A DNA stretch of 64,000 bases. Source: Pontibacter populi (GTDB lineage Bacteria; Bacteroidota; Bacteroidia; Cytophagales; Hymenobacteraceae). Position 1 is the stretch's first letter. Each line of letters begins with the position of its first letter. Where the stretch lies: assembly GCF_019336435.1 (NCBI RefSeq), contig NZ_JAHWXQ010000004.1:62001-126000 (forward strand), in the 5' to 3' direction. Both the position numbers and the translations under genes were made by a program. Below are positions 17,110 through 24,627 of the stretch, in pieces. The notes under the pieces are model-generated. The model was not told the origin of the DNA. It did no database searches and worked only from the letters and a program-made list of their open reading frames with translations.

Positions 17110-18522
17110 ATGAGAAAATATCTGCTTGTTTTGCTGGCGACAATACTTACCACCATTACCAGTTATGCACAACAACCTGCCCAGACTATAACCGGCAGCT
17201 GGAACGGCTCTTTGGCAATTGGCGGCGCAAAACTGCGACTCGTGTTTAACTTAAGCGCTAACCCGGATGGCTCTCTTACCGCCACCATGGACAGCCCCGA
17301 CCAGGGTGCAAAAGGTATTCCGGTAACATCGGCCAGGCTGGTGCAGGATAGTTTGTACTTAGATATAAAAGCGATTGGTGGCTCTTATGTTGGCAAAGTG
17401 ACCGGTCCCGAAACGATTGATGGCTACCTGAAACAGGCAGGCCAGACCATGCATATTCCGCTTACGAAAGGCGAGGCAACAGAAGCTAAACGTCCGCAAC
17501 ACCCAGTAAAACCCTACCCTTATCAGGAAACCGAAGTAACTATAGAAAACAAAACCGCCGGCATAACCCTGGCCGGAACCTTAACTATACCAAAAGGCAA
17601 AACCAAGGCTCCGGCCGTGGTGCTTATTACTGGCTCCGGCCCACAAGACCGCGACCAAACCATTTTGGGCCACAAATCATTTTTAGTATTGGCCGATTAT
17701 CTCACCCGCCAGGGCTTTGCTGTACTTCGTCTGGATGATCGTGGTGTGGGCAAATCGGGTGGTAATTTCGCGGCTGCCACTACCGAAGACTTTGCCTTCG
17801 ATACCGAAGCTGCTTTTACTTACCTGAAAAATTTTGAAGGCGTTGACGGAAAGAAAGTTGGTTTGTTGGGCCACAGCGAGGGTGCCCTGGTTGCAGCAAA
17901 AGTCGCCGCCAAACACCCCGAGACTGCTTTTGTAGTATTGATGGCCGGAAGTGCCGTGCCTGGTACAGACTTGCTATTAGCCCAGAACGAAGCATTGCTT
18001 AAAGCTACCGGCATGCCCGACGCACAACTACAGAACTACCTGCAACTCCGCAAGGCCCAGTTTACTGTTGCCGCTACCGAGACCGATATTTTTAAAGCTT
18101 CGCAAACTATAAAACAGCTGGAGCAGGAAGCCAAAACAAAACTTACCGCTGAAGAGCAGAAGCAAATGGGACTTACCCCGCAAAGCGAACAGGCTATAGT
18201 TGCCCAGCTCAGTTCGCCCTGGACGCGTTACTTCTTAGGGTACAACCCTGCCCCTACACTGCAGAAACTGAAGATGCCCGTACTTGCACTTAATGGCACC
18301 AAAGACCTGCAGGTACCTTACCAGCAAAACCTGCCTGCCACCGAAAAAGCCCTGAGAGCCGCCGTCAACAAAAAGTACACAATAAAAGAGATGTCCAACC
18401 TGAACCACCTTTTCCAGACGGCAACAACCGGTATGGTAAACGAATACGGCCAACTCGAAGAAACTATAGCTCCGGCAGCTTTGGAAGTAATAGGAAATTG
18501 GATGAAGGGAGTGGTTAAGTAA
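17110..18522 (+). CDS. Secreted alpha/beta hydrolase
   Basis: The 470-aa product has a signal peptide (MRKYLLVLLATILTTITSYAQ). Residues about 25-125 form a beta-rich domain (GSWNGSLAIGGAKLRLVFNL) common in these Bacteroidota hydrolases. The alpha/beta hydrolase core then carries the oxyanion region TGSGPQDRDQ, RLDDRGVGKSGG, nucleophile S256 in GHSEG, acid D399 in NGTKDLQV and H433 in NLNHLFQ, a complete triad. Probably a periplasmic esterase or peptidase; the substrate is unknown. It resembles proteins often labelled alpha/beta fold hydrolase or prolyl oligopeptidase-like. Confidence 0.9.
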   Translation: MRKYLLVLLATILTTITSYAQQPAQTITGSWNGSLAIGGAKLRLVFNLSANPDGSLTATMDSPDQGAKGIPVTSARLVQDSLYLDIKAIGGSYVGKVTGPETIDGYLKQAGQTMHIPLTKGEATEAKRPQHPVKPYPYQETEVTIENKTAGITLAGTLTIPKGKTKAPAVVLITGSGPQDRDQTILGHKSFLVLADYLTRQGFAVLRLDDRGVGKSGGNFAAATTEDFAFDTEAAFTYLKNFEGVDGKKVGLLGHSEGALVAAKVAAKHPETAFVVLMAGSAVPGTDLLLAQNEALLKATGMPDAQLQNYLQLRKAQFTVAATETDIFKASQTIKQLEQEAKTKLTAEEQKQMGLTPQSEQAIVAQLSSPWTRYFLGYNPAPTLQKLKMPVLALNGTKDLQVPYQQNLPATEKALRAAVNKKYTIKEMSNLNHLFQTATTGMVNEYGQLEETIAPAALEVIGNWMKGVVK

Positions 18523-18626
18523 TTGAAACTATAGATGGTTATCCGGTTGAGGTTGTCTATAGGAAGTGACAAAAAGCTGTATGTTTTATTTCGTTTATAC
18601 TATAGTTAGCGGCAAGAGCAATAATA

Positions 18627-19094
18627 ATGGAATGTTTGAGTAGAATGAGATTGATAATAGGCTTCGTGGTAGTCATACTGTTATGGTTGATTTATTTTGC
18701 TACTCAAATGAGTGCTACCTATGACCCATTGAAGTCCTATCGGTTTTCTATGACAAAGGAAGAACTTGAAGAAAGGCTATTGCAGACAGTTAAGTCAAAT
18801 CCAAAAATGACTCTGAATCCAAACGACAGTACGGGAACAGATAAGGAGTATCTTCACTATTATGCTGATATATCAATTGAGGGTGGGACCGAAGATTATG
18901 AGTTCACTATATCTTATTATGAGAGAGATAGCCGATGGGACAACAATACCAAATCTGAAGTCTCTCTTATTGGTGCATTTGATAGGGCGAATAAAACAGG
19001 TGGTTATAAAATCGAAAATACTGGCGTTGAACAACTGATTGCTGTGTTCGAGAGCCAAGTTATAAACAAAATAGATAAAAACTCCTCCCGCTAA
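18627..19094 (+). CDS. Hypothetical protein with one N-terminal membrane helix
   Basis: The 155-aa product starts with a single hydrophobic helix (LIIGFVVVILLWLIYFAT). A soluble part follows with EELEERLLQTVKSNP and strands such as YADISIEGGTEDYEFTISYYERD. I recognise no family. Base composition is more AT-rich than the flanking genes and CTATAG motifs are absent. Its stop codon overlaps the start of an attC-like inverted repeat, the position expected for an integron cassette gene. A second in-frame ATG lies six codons in. Confidence 0.65.
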   Translation: MECLSRMRLIIGFVVVILLWLIYFATQMSATYDPLKSYRFSMTKEELEERLLQTVKSNPKMTLNPNDSTGTDKEYLHYYADISIEGGTEDYEFTISYYERDSRWDNNTKSEVSLIGAFDRANKTGGYKIENTGVEQLIAVFESQVINKIDKNSSR

Positions 19095-19152
19095 CAAAGT
19101 GCATAATTAAGGTTCGGCTACGCCTCCCCATATTATAGCACCAGCACGTTAG
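19091..19152. repeat. attC-like imperfect inverted repeat
   Basis: Outer boxes CTAAC (19091-19095) and GTTAG (19148-19152) flank inner arms gtgcataat (19099-19107) and attatagcac (19132-19141), which pair with one extrahelical base. The 62-nt span, the GTTAG right box, the bulge and the position at the end of a gene recall integron attC sites. The boxes do not fully match the RYYYAAC/GTTRRRY consensus. Confidence 0.4.
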
Positions 19153-19168
19153 TAGTAATTATAAATAG

Positions 19169-19600
19169 ATGGACCCTTTTTACTTTTTCATCGGAATTTT
19201 GATTCTTGGTACTGGTTTGTATTTTACTATATCTGACTATTATCATTCAAAGTATGGTTTCCATACAGTAGGAACAGTCAGTAAAATAGTCGGAAAATGG
19301 AGTGGTAGTGGTGGCAAAGTGAGTTATCTGTATTTCCCGATGGTGCAATTCAAAACAGAAGATAATCGAAATCTAGAACTAGAGTTAGAAGTAGGTGCAA
19401 GTCTACCTCTTTACAATGAGGGACAAAGGGTGAAAATTATCTATTATAATAACAAAATTCATCCAACAGGTACTGGATGGAAATTATTTTTTTGGTCTGT
19501 CTTATTGTTAGGTTTAGCAACGGTGTCATATCAACTAGTGCTATTGGCTAACTCTGATATTTGGAATAACTTGAACTTTATCTGGAAGATTTTGAAATAA
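19169..19600 (+). CDS. DUF3592 domain membrane protein
   Basis: The 143-aa product has an N-terminal membrane helix (FYFFIGILILGTGLYFT), then the DUF3592 pattern TVGTVSKIVGKW, YFPMVQFKTEDNR, GQRVKIIYYNNKIHP, and a second membrane helix at the end (LFFWSVLLLGLATVSYQL). The family has no known activity. AT-rich like its neighbours, with no CTATAG motif. It starts 17 nt after the attC-like repeat, as a cassette gene would. Confidence 0.78.
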   Translation: MDPFYFFIGILILGTGLYFTISDYYHSKYGFHTVGTVSKIVGKWSGSGGKVSYLYFPMVQFKTEDNRNLELELEVGASLPLYNEGQRVKIIYYNNKIHPTGTGWKLFFWSVLLLGLATVSYQLVLLANSDIWNNLNFIWKILK

Positions 19601-19699
19601 TTGTTTTAGCAGAAAATAAGAATAAAAGCTACTAATAGGGCGCATGAGCAGAGCTGCTGCTTCGCTTTGCCCACCCATATACAAATCCATTTTTAAGAA

Positions 19700-20179
19700 A
19701 TGCGCGCAAGAACAATAGCTTTATTCCCAATAACCTTAGGGGCTTTATTCAGTTGTGACCAGGTAAATATGATTGCTGCTGGTAGTTTTGCATATGCTGA
19801 AACATATGAATTGGATTATCCGGAAACAGAAGTAATTGAGGCTATCACACAATTTAAAAGGCAATACCCCGAAAAAATAGTACCTATCCTTCCTGATGGT
19901 TCTGTTTTAAAAGACCAGCGAAGAAATGAATCAGACCATTGGTTTCATGTATATTTCTATGATGCTACTAAAAATCAAATATTAAATACATGGACAAGGC
20001 CAGCTGGAAGGAGGAAAACTACTTTTGCTTTGATTTCAGTTAATAAGGGACTAGAAATTGGAAACTGGAAAATCCTGAATAGTGATTTCAATTCGGAAGA
20101 AAACAGAAGATTGAAAAATGATTTTGAAAGACAAATTCTAAAGCCTATTCAAGGAATTCTAGCTAAAAAGAATAAATAG
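19700..20179 (+). CDS. Hypothetical lipoprotein
   Basis: The 159-aa product has an N-terminus MRARTIALFPITLGALFSC, a lipoprotein signal with lipobox LFSC. The mature part has AITQFKRQYPEKI, a SDHWFHVYFYDATKNQILNTW segment and a basic C-terminus. No family is recognised. Third small AT-rich gene in a row on this strand; the region before it (19620-19690) has a partial inverted repeat (gggcg...tgccc) but no clear attC boxes. Confidence 0.65.
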   Translation: MRARTIALFPITLGALFSCDQVNMIAAGSFAYAETYELDYPETEVIEAITQFKRQYPEKIVPILPDGSVLKDQRRNESDHWFHVYFYDATKNQILNTWTRPAGRRKTTFALISVNKGLEIGNWKILNSDFNSEENRRLKNDFERQILKPIQGILAKKNK

Positions 20180-20264
20180 TAGCCAATAACAGAATAAATA
20201 AACCCTATGCAGAAGTATAATTCACAATACTGCACTGCACCTAGACACAACCTCAAACCCAAAA

Positions 20265-20789
20265 ATGCATAACATCGAGATTAGAATAGCTACGGTAAAT
20301 GATATAGACCAATTACAGCAGATTGGCAGGCAAACTTTTTCCGAGACGTTTTCAGAAGGAAATACAGAGGCGAATATGAAGAAGTACCTGGAAGAAGGAT
20401 TCTCTGTCGAAAAACTAACTACTGAGCTCCAAAACAAAAACTCCGAATTCTATTTTGCTTCTGTTAACGGTGATATGATCGGGTATTTAAAGCTAAACTT
20501 TGGCCCATCACAAACAGAATTAAAAGACGATAAAGCCCTTGAAATAGAGCGGATCTATGTGTTAAAAGAATTTCATGGGAAGAAGGTGGGCCAGTTACTT
20601 TACGAGCATGCCATGAAAATTGCAAAGCAAACAGATGCCGACTACGTTTGGTTAGGTGTTTGGGAAGAAAACCCGAGAGCCATCAACTTTTATAAGAAAA
20701 ACGGTTTTGTTGAGTTTGATAAACACGTTTTTAAATTAGGCGATGACGAGCAGACAGACATCATGATGAAACTCCAGCTGAAAAACTGA
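20265..20789 (+). CDS. GNAT-family N-acetyltransferase (PaiA-like)
   Basis: The 174-aa cytoplasmic enzyme transfers acetyl from acetyl-CoA to an amine. Features: IEIRIATVNDIDQLQQIGRQTFSETF at the start, strand IERIYVLKEFHG, acetyl-CoA loop GKKVGQLLYEHAM, and WEENPRAINFYKKNGFVEF. The N-terminus resembles PaiA-type polyamine acetyltransferases; the substrate is not certain. CTATAG is absent here as in the three preceding genes, so it may belong to the same acquired segment. Confidence 0.87.
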   Translation: MHNIEIRIATVNDIDQLQQIGRQTFSETFSEGNTEANMKKYLEEGFSVEKLTTELQNKNSEFYFASVNGDMIGYLKLNFGPSQTELKDDKALEIERIYVLKEFHGKKVGQLLYEHAMKIAKQTDADYVWLGVWEENPRAINFYKKNGFVEFDKHVFKLGDDEQTDIMMKLQLKN

Positions 20790-20834
20790 TCAGGAGATGT
20801 CTCACCACTTTAAGCACCAACCTACTTTAAAACT

Positions 20835-21278
20835 ATGATCCGCCCTTACACCCACTCAGATAAACAAGCGGTTGTTAATTTGCTGCAATTAAATATTCCG
20901 CGCTATTTTGCTGAGACTGAAGCGCCGGACTTTATAGTTTACCTGGACGAACACCTGGAGGATTATTTTGTAATAGAGGAGGCTGGAACTATAGTTGGAG
21001 CAGGCGGCATTAATTACTTTCCCGCTGAGCGGCTGGCGCGCCTTTCATGGGATATTGTTCACCCGGACTTTCAGGGCAAAGGCATTGGTACAAACCTAAC
21101 GCAGCACCGCATAAACCATATCAACAAAAACCCAACTATAGATTTGATTATAGTTCGGACCTCGCAGGTAGTATATAAATTTTATGAGAAACTAGGCTTT
21201 GTGCTGGAACACACGGAGAAGGATTACTGGGCAAAAGGCTTCGATCTTTACCAGATGCGCCTGCCTCTTAGGGGTTAA
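20835..21278 (+). CDS. GNAT-family N-acetyltransferase
   Basis: The 147-aa product begins MIRPYTHSDKQAVVNLLQLN. It has IVGAGGINYF, DIVHPDFQGKGIGTNLTQHRI (acetyl-CoA pyrophosphate loop QGKGIG) and VVYKFYEKLGFVLEH, the usual GNAT order of motifs. Substrate unknown. CTATAG motifs reappear within this gene, so it looks native although it follows another GNAT gene at 45 nt. Confidence 0.85.
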   Translation: MIRPYTHSDKQAVVNLLQLNIPRYFAETEAPDFIVYLDEHLEDYFVIEEAGTIVGAGGINYFPAERLARLSWDIVHPDFQGKGIGTNLTQHRINHINKNPTIDLIIVRTSQVVYKFYEKLGFVLEHTEKDYWAKGFDLYQMRLPLRG

Positions 21279-21307
21279 ACTATTAACACACAAACTATAG
21301 GTGGTTT

Positions 21308-21580
21308 CTAATCCATTGGCTCCAGCTCCAGCATTACCGGCTCTTTGGATATCTTAGCTAACAGTGAATTGATGATACTGAAAGCGGTAAGCATGTCCTG
21401 CTTATGTCCGTAACTATAAAGCGAGAAAAGCTCGTCGCCTTTCGAGGTTTTTTCAAAAATATACAGGTTATGAGCCCCTGCACCAAAAAAGGAAAGGGAT
21501 CGGTTTTCTATGCGTAAAATATCAGTAAGCGATATGACGTATCGCTTACTGCCTTGCGGAACGGGTACTTTAATATTCAT
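21308..21580 (-). CDS. Hypothetical small cytoplasmic protein
   Basis: The 90-aa product MNIKVPVPQGSKRYVISLTDIL... has mixed beta/alpha character (IENRSLSFFGAGAHNLYIFEK, then MLTAFSIINSLLAKI). No signal peptide, membrane helix or known motif. It lies about 107 nt downstream of the ABC ATPase gene on the same strand. Normal local codon use supports it as a gene; the function is not recognised. Confidence 0.55.
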   Translation of the reverse strand: MNIKVPVPQGSKRYVISLTDILRIENRSLSFFGAGAHNLYIFEKTSKGDELFSLYSYGHKQDMLTAFSIINSLLAKISKEPVMLELEPMD

Positions 21581-21687
21581 TTTGCCTACGTTAAACGGGT
21601 GAAAAACTTAGGCGTAAGCCGGAATGCGGGCTTAATTTATTGCAGTTTACTAATTTAAATCCTTAAAACCGAAGTAAAAATTGCCTT

Positions 21688-22383
21688 TTAAACGGTAAAG
21701 TAGGTCTCAAGCTCACGAAGTGTGTTCTCATTAGTTGCCATATCCTGCACCAGCTGTCCTTTTTCCAAAATAACGATACGTTCACATACGTCAATTACGT
21801 GGCTCAGGTCGTGGCTTGATATCAGCATGGTCATTTGTTTTTCTTCGCGCAGGTTTTTGAGCAGGTTTTTCAGGCGTATCTGTGAGCTGGGATCCAGGTT
21901 GGCAAAAGGCTCATCCAGTATCAGCAACTCAGGGTTCGACAGCACAGCTGCGGCAACACCTATCTTTTTCTGGTTCCCTTTCGAGAAATCGCGGATATAC
22001 TTACGCTGCCCCAGAATTTCGCCGTTAAACAGGTCTGCAAAAGGTGCCAAGCGCTCAGCCACATCGCCGCCCGACAAACCATTCAGGTCGCCGATAAACT
22101 TAAAATACTCTTCGGTGGTCAGGTAATCTATCAGAAAGCCTTCATCCAGGTACGAGCCGGTATAGTTTTTCCAGTCCCCGGATTCCATCACACTAATGCC
22201 TTTCGAGAACACTTCGCCTTTGCTTGGCCGTATCAGGTCCAGTATCATCCTGAAAAGTGTGGTTTTGCCGGCTCCGTTATTTCCTACCAGCCCAACAGAT
22301 TCGCCTGCTGTTATAGTTAGTTCCGGTATGTTTACGACAGTGGTGCCGTTATATACTTTCTGAAGGTTATTTATAGTTAGCAT
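21688..22383 (-). CDS. ABC transporter ATP-binding protein
   Basis: The 231-aa nucleotide-binding subunit has Walker A GNNGAGKTT (34-42), a signature in the variant form FSKGNQKKIG, Walker B LLILDEPFANLDP and the switch histidine in SSHDLSHV. A single domain of this size with a lone permease partner is typical of ABC-2-like exporters. It starts 29 nt after the permease gene on the same strand. Confidence 0.93.
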   Translation of the reverse strand: MLTINNLQKVYNGTTVVNIPELTITAGESVGLVGNNGAGKTTLFRMILDLIRPSKGEVFSKGISVMESGDWKNYTGSYLDEGFLIDYLTTEEYFKFIGDLNGLSGGDVAERLAPFADLFNGEILGQRKYIRDFSKGNQKKIGVAAAVLSNPELLILDEPFANLDPSSQIRLKNLLKNLREEKQMTMLISSHDLSHVIDVCERIVILEKGQLVQDMATNENTLRELETYFTV

Positions 22384-22412
22384 TGCTCTGATTTTTATAG
22401 TTGATCGGTTGA

Positions 22413-23888
22413 TTAAGATTGTCTGTAGCCAGCTGCCAGTTTGTACTTGTGTGCTGTAAAGCGGTTAGCTGAGAATGTAAGCAGTTGTTTCTGAAAGATA
22501 ATGCCCAGTAGGCCAAGTCCGCCAATTGCCGCTATGCCCGCATAAGGAACATCCAGTAAACCGAAAGGCAGGTAAATGAGAATAGGCAGAACCATTAACG
22601 GCAGCATCATCACAAACTTAGATGCCCCTACGCCCTGCCAGTTAAAGGACGCGCTCTTGCTCAGGTCCAGCTTCTGGGTATTGTACACTGAAAAGAAGAA
22701 AACGATGAACACGTTAACCCCGACATTATAAAGCAGTGCTGCCGCATTTATCAGGAGGATCTTATAACCAAAGAAGCCATATGGCAGCGTCAGAATAAAG
22801 GCAAGCACCATAACCGGCACCATCATCCAGTATTTAGCGCTCAGGAACTGGTAAGGCGAAATGCGCTGCGTTAGCAACCCGTCGAAGTGGCCGCTCTGCC
22901 AGCCTGGTAAAAACTGGCCATAGTTAAACATCGGCATCCCCGACAATATAATTCCGACAAAGATCAGGATCCCGAAACCATCCATATAATTACCCTTGCC
23001 ATAAAATATAAAGCCATAGAACAGGAATATAGCCGACATGATGATAATCGATTTGGTACGCTTGTGTCGCCAGATCAGCTTCAGTTCCAGCTCTATTAAC
23101 TTGCCCAGTTCCCCGAAGCGGTTCAGGAATGCGATGTCGCCACCTGTAGCTTCCTTTGCCTTATGTACCCTCAGTTCTTCTGGGTAAGTATGGGCTTTCA
23201 GAAAGTAGAAATTAAGCAGGTAAGCACCAGCCAGCAGTAAAACCGGAACTATAACCAGCCACGGCTGCACCAATATGGCACCAAATATAGCCTGGGAAAT
23301 CACCTGCAGTTGCAAAACATCCAGGTAATCGAGTAGCATCAGCGAAACTATAGTTATGCCGAAAGCCAGCGTATAAAGCGGCTTATTGCTCATTTGCCGT
23401 TTAAAATACAGCAGCAGGAAATTGTTAAGCAGTGTTACAACCACCAGAGTCAGTAGCCAAACTATAGCCATGCCCGAACCAAAAGCCGGTATAACCGACG
23501 TGACCATAAAAGGCACAAAAAACAGCAGCGGTAACAGGTTAAAAAAGCTCGGTACAGATTTTACGAGCACATAATGCACCAGCTTGTTTTTAGAAATGGG
23601 CAAATGCAGGTAAGGCTGTATGGCCAACACTGGCAGCTCCTGCATCAGAAATCTAAAAAACAGATCGATCAGGAAATAGACCAGCAGCATGCCGTTGAAG
23701 ATGGTTACCACATTTTGTCCCGGGTATATTTTTGCCAGAATATCATCCAAATAAAAACCCAGGAACAGGAAAATGCCACCAAAATAGACGATGAACAGGC
23801 CCAGTATAATGTTAAGCGCGATGCTTTTCTGGAAAACGGAAGACCGCAGCTCGGACCGCCATTGGTGCGATAGTAACGTCAGGAACAT
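22413..23888 (-). CDS. DUF5687 family ABC exporter permease
   Basis: The 491-aa protein has about 11-12 predicted membrane helices, beginning MFLTLLSHQWRSELRSSVFQKSIALNIILG, with a basic loop near KAHTYPEELRVHKAKEATGG and WRHKRTKSIIIMS before the second half. This matches the DUF5687 proteins of Bacteroidota, which pair with a single ATPase. Together with the downstream ATP-binding gene it forms a two-gene exporter operon. Substrate unknown. Confidence 0.88.
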   Translation of the reverse strand: MFLTLLSHQWRSELRSSVFQKSIALNIILGLFIVYFGGIFLFLGFYLDDILAKIYPGQNVVTIFNGMLLVYFLIDLFFRFLMQELPVLAIQPYLHLPISKNKLVHYVLVKSVPSFFNLLPLLFFVPFMVTSVIPAFGSGMAIVWLLTLVVVTLLNNFLLLYFKRQMSNKPLYTLAFGITIVSLMLLDYLDVLQLQVISQAIFGAILVQPWLVIVPVLLLAGAYLLNFYFLKAHTYPEELRVHKAKEATGGDIAFLNRFGELGKLIELELKLIWRHKRTKSIIIMSAIFLFYGFIFYGKGNYMDGFGILIFVGIILSGMPMFNYGQFLPGWQSGHFDGLLTQRISPYQFLSAKYWMMVPVMVLAFILTLPYGFFGYKILLINAAALLYNVGVNVFIVFFFSVYNTQKLDLSKSASFNWQGVGASKFVMMLPLMVLPILIYLPFGLLDVPYAGIAAIGGLGLLGIIFQKQLLTFSANRFTAHKYKLAAGYRQS

Positions 23889-24045
23889 AGGCAGAGGAAG
23901 AATGAATATTGTCTTTTCTCAATATACTTAAAAAAAGACAGAAATCTCAATCTGCCGGACCGGGCTTTAGACGAACCTGGCTTAAAACTATACTTACAGG
24001 CAAGAACTCCCGATGAAGTTACTTTTACTTAATCGGGTCGTAACC

Positions 24046-24181
24046 GCCCTCGCTCGCGTATCGCGAGTGTGAGCTACTAGTGGCGTCCCGCCACTTTAAA
24101 ACACGAGCATATAGAAAAGCTAAACTATAGGTTAAAGCGGCCAGAGGCCGTTGGTAACTCACACTCGCGGCACGCGAGGGC
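24046..24181. repeat. Inverted-repeat element with two inner hairpins
   Basis: The left arm starting gccctcgctcgcg (24046-24074) pairs imperfectly with the right arm aactcacactcgcggcacgcgagggc (24156-24181). Inside are hairpins tggcg-tcc-cgcca (near 24081-24093) and cggcc-aga-ggccg (near 24139-24151). It has the same plan as the element at 27023-27176 but different arm sequence. The rest of 23889-24219 holds no gene. Confidence 0.65.
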
Positions 24182-24219
24182 AACACTAAAGAAACTTGAA
24201 AGGATCGCCTTAGCAGACT

Positions 24220-24441
24220 TTACTTCACCGGATCGTAGCCGCTTCCGCCCCAGGGGTGGCATCGGCCAATTCTTTTCAAGGCCATCCAGCCGCCTTTAAA
24301 CGGGCCGTATTTATTGATGGCCTGCACCGCGTAAGTAGAACAGGTGGGCGTGTAGCGGCAGGTAGCTGGTTTTAATGGCGAGATCATGTACTGGTAAATC
24401 CAGATCAGGCCAAGCATCAGTTTCTTAAATATCCAGCTCAT
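24220..24441 (-). CDS. yidD: Membrane protein insertion efficiency factor YidD
   Basis: The 73-aa product has the complete YidD signature: [28 protein letters not shown], then [24 protein letters not shown]. It assists YidC-mediated insertion of inner-membrane proteins. The three conserved cysteines are present. It stands apart from the usual rnpA-yidC context, as is common in Bacteroidota. Confidence 0.96.
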   Translation of the reverse strand: MSWIFKKLMLGLIWIYQYMISPLKPATCRYTPTCSTYAVQAINKYGPFKGGWMALKRIGRCHPWGGSGYDPVK

Positions 24442-24627
24442 GTTTCAGTGTAATAAGTATCCGGCTATAGTTATCGGGTAGCTTCCTTTGTTTTTGTAAA
24501 ACTATAACTGGGCATCAGAAAACGGGAAAACTATATACAAAACAGCTATCTTAAAACCCTAACAAGCGTTAGGTGCGTAATATTTTTATTAAATTGCATG
24601 CAGTTTAACTAATCTAAACAAATTTCC

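Noticed and set aside
19611..19690. Second attC site after the DUF3592 gene
   Set aside because: There is an inverted gggcg...tgccc pair, but the flanking TAAC/GTTA boxes are missing, so it is not called.
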